From: Pristionchus mayeri
Lineage: Eukaryota > Nematoda > Chromadorea > Rhabditida > Neodiplogasteridae
Length of the DNA: 64,000 bases
Reading direction: 5' to 3'
Assembly: GCA_036245805.1 (NCBI GenBank)
Contig: BTRK01000004.1
Span: 33,031,541 to 33,095,540 of the forward strand
Shown: positions 58,089-64,000 of the stretch, in pieces
Layout: the number at the start of each line of letters is the position of its first letter
Numbering within the stretch: the first letter of the stretch is position 1
Program-made: the position numbers and the translations under genes
Notes under the pieces: model-generated
Database searches by the model: none
What the model saw: the letters and a program-made list of their open reading frames with translations, nothing else
What the model was told of the DNA's origin: nothing

Positions 58089-58472
58089 CGCACTCTGTTG
58101 TTTCCCCTACCTTTATATTTCTCTGAAGTTTTCATGTAGTTTTCTTTTGTTAGGTAAATATCGAGTGAAAGCTATCTTTTCAGCTTCAATTGTTTACCTG
58201 GAGTTGTGTTTCTTGGCCGCTCCATGTTCTTTCATCGTTATTAATGGCAAGCCTCGAATTTTTGAATCCTTGTCTCGATTTCATCGTCTGTTTATCTCGA
58301 ATAAAGGTAGAAGCTCTGGACCATGAACTATTCTGATTGCGCACACTATGGTCGCTCCCCATGGACAATATCTGACGACGCCGTTGTAAACTGCAATATT
58401 CTCAGGGCACTTGATCGGATGATATGATAACCGAAAATTTTTAGCAATACGTCTGGTGGGAAATATTACTTA

Positions 58473-58503
58473 ATGCCGCCTCTGATATATCAAAGGCGGC
58501 ATG
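58473..58503. repeat. 30-nt near-perfect palindrome
   Basis: ATGCCGCCT on the left and AGGCGGCAT on the right enclose TGATATATCA. Lies between the helicase-MSP stop (58088) and the next gene. Could be a minimal foldback unit or an RNA hairpin in intercistronic sequence. Confidence 0.6.
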
Positions 58504-58678
58504 GCACAATAGTTCTCATCCGACGTAGTGCCCAAATAGTAATCCTTTTGCTGTATTTTCGTTGAATACTTTTTGAGAATGAAGTAACCTAATGTGAAAA
58601 TACTGGTTGAGGATCCTTTCTAATCCGGACGATTAGCATCCGACCTACTCACATTTTGCAGCTGTTTCACAGTCCTTG

Positions 58679-61600
58679 ATGGAATCTCGAGTGGTCACAA
58701 CTATTTTGAAAGTGTGCAATGACAAGATGGCAATGGAAGAGGCGGTGAAGGAAATTCTTTTCTTGAAGATGATTGGGAAGACGATTGCCGAGTGCTTCTG
58801 CACAGTGAGTTTAGGAATCAGTAGATAATATAGATTTCCTCCCTGGTATAATGGCTCTTGTGACGTTAATGGTTTAATTCGCTTCAATTAATACAAATGG
58901 GGCAACTACCTGAAAGGAATCGCATACTTTGTGAAGAGAAGTTTTGCCTTTTTTTTGAGAGGAAAGTTGGGTTATTGTGACCTTACTGGGTGCATGCGTT
59001 TCGGTTCCTGCTGGAAATGAGCTGAAAATATTTGAGTACATTAGAACGATCTTTCGAGTCTATGTTGCAGGCACTTTTGAAACTGCCTCTTTCGAACACG
59101 TGGAATGTTGTGCTAGAGAAAATGGCGACAAATGCGATAATTTTCGACGTGAAAGAGGCGAGTTTTCACCATTGCTCAAGACAAGGTTTCAGATTCATTT
59201 TTTTCATAGCAATGTCTTTGTAGACAAATACAGATCCAATTCGAATACAATACACCTTGTTATTACAACAACAATCAATAAAATATGAATTATTTTTATT
59301 TTTATAGATAAAATATTACTTATTGAATGTAATTCTGGATGTATGATTGATTTCAGGCTTTACCCAAGGTAGAGAAGAATTTATTCGAGTTACTCAATGC
59401 GATACGAGACAAGGAACCAGTGAAACTCGCTAATCTGATCCATAACTTTTATAAGTATGTACATTTGTTCATGAATACGTGCCACTTTTTCTATTAGGAA
59501 GTAGCACACAACCATAAATTGCAGTGCATACCTCGACATTTTTCTCAACTCTGTGAACAAGTACAACAACTCGACGGCCGAAATTACGAGGAATGTTCGC
59601 TGTCTCTTCTTGGCCCACGTTGCAGCAAATGTACGTAAAAGCACATCAAGTTATTAGAGTTCGAAATTTGTTAAAGTTACCTAACACCCGTGGAATTTTT
59701 TGAATTTGCGCGCTTTCCTGATCACACCCACTCTCTTGTTTTTGCATAATCTTTCACCCTTTTTGCCGTGATCAGACAGGCGCGTAATTTCAAATAATTT
59801 CACGGGTGTTGGGTAACTTTAGTCGTTTATTCATTTCACACAATTGCTCTATGCCGGATGGATGAAGAGAGGTTTTCGAAAATGAAAGCGATTTCTCGAA
59901 TTGTGTACTCTACCAGTAACCCGACAACTGCTTGAATTTCAGAAAACCCAAGGAATTCATCTTCTATTCCACGATATTCTCATGAAGCAGTCATCAGAAG
60001 CAGTCTGCCAGAGTCTGGTTAGTGATATCACACGTGCCAATAACTGTCTCCGAATGCGCTGAACGTCATTAAAATGAAATAAATCATTGATAGAGATTCT
60101 ATAGGTGTATCTATTCTGCAACCCCCAAACGAAATCACTTGCTTCGAATATTCTATCGAAGGAATTGATGGAATTTGGAGGACGGCTTATCACCATGCAC
60201 TTGAATGATAAGGCATGGCTTCGAAATTAACAATTTATTTTAAAATTGCGATTCAGGATACGGTAGTTCTCAAATGGGCAGTCGATCGATTCGCGGATTT
60301 TTCGTGCCAGGAGGACTCGAGAGGAAAGCTCAGACCCGCAACTCTCAAAATGGTTACGTTTTTAGATTTTGGGCAATATTGCCATTGGTCTAAATCTAAG
60401 CTCCGATCACTAACTCCGTAGCCCACTAGCTGATAAGTTAGACAAAGCAAGCAAGGCAATTGAAGTGCCGTGCGCTATGTTTAACCACGCCTACTGTACC
60501 GCTCTTTATTGAACTTCATAATTGCAACTCAGCCATTTTTTTGCAACCTGCTTAATTTCTCGATTTTAGGTGCAAGGATGGTGGGATTCGGATATGAAGA
60601 ATTTGGAGAAAGCGAGAGATCGAAAGTTGTCTGTTCGCACGAGAAAGAGTGGAATAAAGGTAAACTCATAGTATTTTTTGGCACTTTCCTATAAGCCTAC
60701 CAAGCCCCGTCGCTTCCGCCTCTTACTCATTAAAAGGCTTCTTAAGGTCTTGCTTAGATTGCCCAGGCTTAGGCTACTTAGTGAGCTGCTTACACTGCTT
60801 ACAATTATGCTTGTCGTTTGTCCGCTTAAGGTTATTCATCCGTACCTAATGGGTAGGGCCAAGGGGGCTGGTCTTCGTAGGCTTCTAGGAAAGTTTCTAT
60901 TTTTTATTTGTGATTTTGAGCTCCCAACTGTCCTTTTCGTTTTTGTTCAGTGTAACCTCTGCGAGCTCATTATATTAGGTTATGCAAATTTGTTCTGTGA
61001 ATATCTCTGAAAACGGAAGTAATACTGCATTTTTATACAGTTCGACGAGTTCCATAGTTCCCTCGTTGTGACCATGTCCTCACTTCTCTCTTCTCAATTC
61101 ACAATTGGAGGATTGGATAGAGTGAAGCTGCTGAGTCAAGTGAGTTATAATTATGTGTAACTAAAACCGATATAAAAAATTAAAACATAAAATCCAGCTT
61201 ATTAAACCTGCGATTGATGCGATCGATCGAGCTACTTCATCTCCATCCGTGTTGCAAGGTACGAAAATTTATTACTAGCCCGTTCTCCCGTGATAGCTGC
61301 GTTGGTTTCGCAATCACTCGTTTCGAAAATTGCTGATGCGCGATCTCTCCCTCCCTCCCCGTTTCGCAATCGTTTCGCAAACCGGTCACACACGAACAAA
61401 CTGCGATTTTTATATAGGCATAGATATTGTATCCTTGAGCGATTGGATTGATTATCGTAGTTCTAATCCGAGGTAGATTGGCTTCCTTGTGATAACATCT
61501 TACTTTCTAGTGGCAGCACCTCTCCAAGTCTACCTCGACGCGAGTGAGGGACGAGTTGTGGTTCTCAAGATTCATACGGCAATTTCTGCCATGAACTCAA

Positions 61601-62174
61601 TCTACAATTTCGGTAATTTATATTTTTTACATTTTAAAAATGTAATATTTTAGTTACAAACTGCGCGAATGAGCGAGAAGCTCTTCCACTTTATCTGACC
61701 GAGTCGCTTGAGAAGGTACCATATTTGGACGCAAACTTGGACCGAGAATTTAATGCATTCAGACGCACTACATTCTCGGTAGACCCATTTGTTCTGAGTG
61801 CGATTCACTCCAGAAAGAGGTTATCGATCTATTTTTGTTTTATGAATATCATTTTTGTATCTTGTCGCATTCGCTGCTAATTAGATTTCGAAAAGGTATA
61901 CCCCGGTCTCTTCATACTTAACACAACTGATCCGGTCTAGAGAGTGTGCAAAATGAAGTTATGATGACCGGAAATTAAAAATATTGAATAACAAATTGAG
62001 GACTACCTCCCTCTCTGCATTTCTGTACTCAAGGAGTGGAAGGAGATCGCTGAAAAGATAACGAAGAAGGATTCAATGGAGACTCCCTCTATCGACAGAT
62101 CAGATTCGAGTCCAGTCAAGAAGAGAACGAGAAGAGAGGAACAAGGAGAAATACCCGTCATAGTCATTGAATAG
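58679..62174 (+). CDS. Unrecognised helical protein with NLS-like and SIM-like C-terminus (gene D)
   Basis: Start ATG 58679 lies 17 bases after a TTTTGCAG acceptor at 58661. Proposed exons: 58679-~58802, 59070-~59157, 59357-59453, 59522-59630, 59941-60018, ~60130-60205, 60252-60350, 60571-60659, 61041-61140, 61200-61258, 61510-61611, ~61650-61715 and 62005-62174 (TAG). The sequence is mostly alpha-helical without a recognised domain (MESRVVTTILKVCNDKM; NSTAEITRNVRCLFLAHVAA; SSLLSSQFTIGGLDRVKLLS). The tail has a basic cluster SPVKKRTRREE, which fits a nuclear localisation signal, and ends GEIPVIVIE, a hydrophobic run followed by acid that matches a SUMO-interacting motif. Both assignments are by pattern only. 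It follows the helicase-MSP gene by ~590 bases in the same direction. Confidence 0.55.
59673..59820. mobile_element. 148-bp MITE-like element
   Basis: Inverted ends AAAGTTACCTAACACCCGTG and CACGGGTGTTGGGTAACTTT, extending ~50 bp inward with mismatches. In an intron of gene D. Confidence 0.75.
61275..61424 (-). mobile_element. Mini-Helitron-like element
   Basis: Minus strand: begins TCTATGCCTATATAAAAATC, shares ACCGGTTTGCGAAACGATTG with the copies near 45 kb, ends CTAG, with A before and T after. No coding capacity. In an intron of gene D. Confidence 0.5.
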
Positions 62175-62905
62175 CGCAATGAGTGAACCTTCTAATATCA
62201 GACCTCTTATCTGTCTACTTTCGCATCTTATCCAAATTGCTTTCAGAAGTAACGTTGTATCAATTGCTACTTGTCTCTTTCATACTATAATTCATTCCTT
62301 TCCATTTATTCTCAGCCTACTATTGCGTTTCAATTTTTTTCAAATTTTAAGTAATTTGCTGTCTGTTCAACTTCAGATTTTTTTCTTTCCAGATAATAAC
62401 TTTTCCAAGTACTACTTTCCAATGTATTTGATCAATTATCCTGTATTCCTCTTCTCTTAAATTCTCCCACAATTTTTTTTAAATGTTATCATGCTAATGC
62501 TAGGAATGTTATTTCCCTTAATACTTAGACAACGTGTATTTTTTATCAATTGAATTCCCTATGTTTCTGCTTTTCCAAGAATCGACCAATCATTTTTCGT
62601 TAATCAGACTGTACATAGTTCTTAAATTGTGTTGCAGAAGAATTTAACTTTCATTTTATCGTTCCCTGCCTTGTTAGTACAAAATGACAAACGAAGACAA
62701 TTTGTTTCTTTGAGTTGTTGCTACATCATCTGCTGTTTTTCACTCAAATAAAGGTGTTCTGGAATTCCGTCCGATGGCGAACAATTCGGTCAAATACCAT
62801 TGGAAATATCTCATTAGTGCATATTTATTGTGCAAAACTCTTCCAGATAGTCTACTTTCAGTTCCTATTTATGATGTGTCTTCATTAAGAAAATTAATTA
62901 TTTCC
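62175..62905. other. Intergenic, AT-rich
   Basis: About 730 bases between gene D's stop and gene E's acceptor. AATAAA at 62744-62750 (AAATAAAGG) could serve as a polyadenylation signal. Nothing else recognised. Confidence 0.35.
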
Positions 62906-62909
62906 AGGA

Positions 62910-63939
62910 ATGGGTAAAACAGAAGATCAGTTGGCGACTGCTGAAAAATGGAGGAGAGAGGTAAAGAATAATCCCACTATTTGTAGAATATATTGCCTTT
63001 TACAACCAACCATTTCTTTTTAGTTCTTATGTTTACCATATTTTCGAAATTCTCAAACATTTTCTTACAGAGTCACGTGTTCGCCAACCATTCTAACGAT
63101 CCTCTGATTTCGTTAGCTGCTAAGGGATTCGAGACTTTCGGAGTTGTGCTCTCAAATGAGTCCGATATTAATTTGAATATTTTATGAATAATTACTTGCT
63201 ATAATCAAATAAAATACTTTCACAAATTGATCAAAGTATTGCTTATTAAATCTGCATTTCTAGCTCATTCTACACAACCTCGCCTCGCTCGATTCTGATA
63301 GAAAACATGCCTTGGAGGTTGAGAATGATGAGTATGTTTATCTTTAAACACTTTTCACACTCATTGTGATTGTTATTTTCTACTTAGAGTTACCTCGAAA
63401 AACCGTCTTTCAGTTTCAATGTTCTGCGCACTCTCACGTTTGGTCTCATTGAATGCCTTCAAATTGCAATGGATAAGTTGAAGTGGAAAACAAATAGAGA
63501 ATACGATCAGTTTCCGGTAATATTCAAATCTCCCGGATAGCTTTTGAATGTTGCAAGAATGAAGTAGGCTTTCGATCAACATTGTTTTCAATCAACCCAA
63601 TTCGTTATCTAATGTGCTGCCTATCTCATTATTCGCAGGTATCGAATCTGCTCAGATCTTCCATTTCGCATATTAAGAATGAGCCAATTGACTATTTCGA
63701 TCACGAAAATCAGGTATAATTTATTAGCTTGTTACGGAAATGGTAAAGAATTAATTGGAAGTTTGGATATTCATATTTTTAAGAGATCTATTTCTTCTCT
63801 CTCATATCTAATGCAGCCGAAAGAGGAACCATTCGACGAATATCGATCGATTTCTGATGATAATCAGGTTTGTGGGCATGGCAATTCGAAGAATAGTATT
63901 GTTTCAAATGGAAATCTGTTGGATTATATTAGTGGTTAA
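62910..63939 (+). CDS. Unrecognised protein with sumoylation-type motifs (gene E), possibly partial
   Basis: ATG at 62910 is two bases after a TTTCCAG acceptor: MGKTEDQLATAEKWRRE, then a donor at 62961. Later exons begin near 63072 (SHVFANHSNDPLISLAAKGF), 63262 (LILHNLASLDSDRKHALEVE), 63391 (SYLEKPSFSFNVLRTLTFGL), 63640 (VSNLLRSSISHIKNEPIDYF) and ~63816 (PKEEPFDEYRSISDDNQ). IKNEP and PKEEP fit the hydrophobic-K-x-E consensus for SUMO attachment. The last exon either reads through to TAA at 63937 or is spliced at 63866, in which case the gene leaves the window. It is downstream of gene D, whose tail looks SUMO-binding; weak sequence resemblance between the two is possible but unproven. The exact ends of the 63072 exon are unclear. 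Confidence 0.45.
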
Positions 63940-64000
63940 AAATGTATTGTGTGACCTCTTAAGAGGGGTATTGTGTATGTTTTTTTATTTATTTATTTAT

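Noticed and set aside
60678..61010. Leu/Arg-rich 110-residue frame, with TTAGGC and CTTAAG strings suggesting telomeric repeat
   Set aside because: Only one TTAGGC unit and no regular array; lies in an intron of gene D.

Overview
The window looks like nuclear DNA from a free-living nematode, most plausibly a diplogastrid of the Pristionchus type (genus is a guess). The evidence is many short exons with T-rich TTTCAG-type acceptors and some GC-AG introns, a nematode-type major sperm protein (MSP) domain, several genes whose first ATG follows an AG acceptor directly (the layout expected for spliced-leader trans-splicing), and dense inverted-repeat transposons. No rRNA gene, intact tRNA gene or CRISPR array was seen. 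Exon boundaries were read by eye from splice signals and paralogue comparison, so single junctions may be off by a few bases.

Layout. 1-9600: the right end of a Mutator-like element, then the 3' half of a UPF1-like superfamily 1 (SF1) helicase (2916-8924), whose intron holds a 5.6 kb palindrome (4000-9585) carrying the last two helicase exons in both orientations. 9733-15052 (minus): a nearly complete SF1 helicase paralogue with several lesions. 16258-21145 (minus): the N-terminal segment or separate gene that goes with it, with a 3 kb palindrome (17395-20355) in an intron. 21641-26486 (plus): the divergent paralogue, which lacks the exon completing its Walker A motif and breaks off at two tandem repeats. 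27933-35008: a 7.1 kb Mutator-like element with ~290 bp terminal inverted repeats and a DDE transposase gene; a 1 kb foldback and nested smaller elements lie inside it. 35106-36719: the 3' half of the broken helicase. 37309-43332 (minus): two coiled-coil genes in a row. 43858-58088 (plus): a long DEAH-like superfamily 2 (SF2) helicase gene ending in an MSP domain. 58679-62174 and 62910 onward (plus): two unrecognised genes with nuclear/SUMO-type motifs.

Large-scale structure. Bases 1-4000 recur at 32190-36190, apparently identical apart from one extra C in a poly-C run. The identity stops at the same base where the 4000-9585 palindrome begins. This is either a very recent rearrangement or an assembly error.

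How the parts work together. Recurrent themes are foldback elements holding host exons between or within their arms, terminal-inverted-repeat elements with tRNA-like ends, mini-Helitron-like units, and a 39-bp satellite that is an array of perfect heat-shock elements inside the intron that splits the MSP domain. The most novel protein architecture is the DEAH helicase-MSP fusion.
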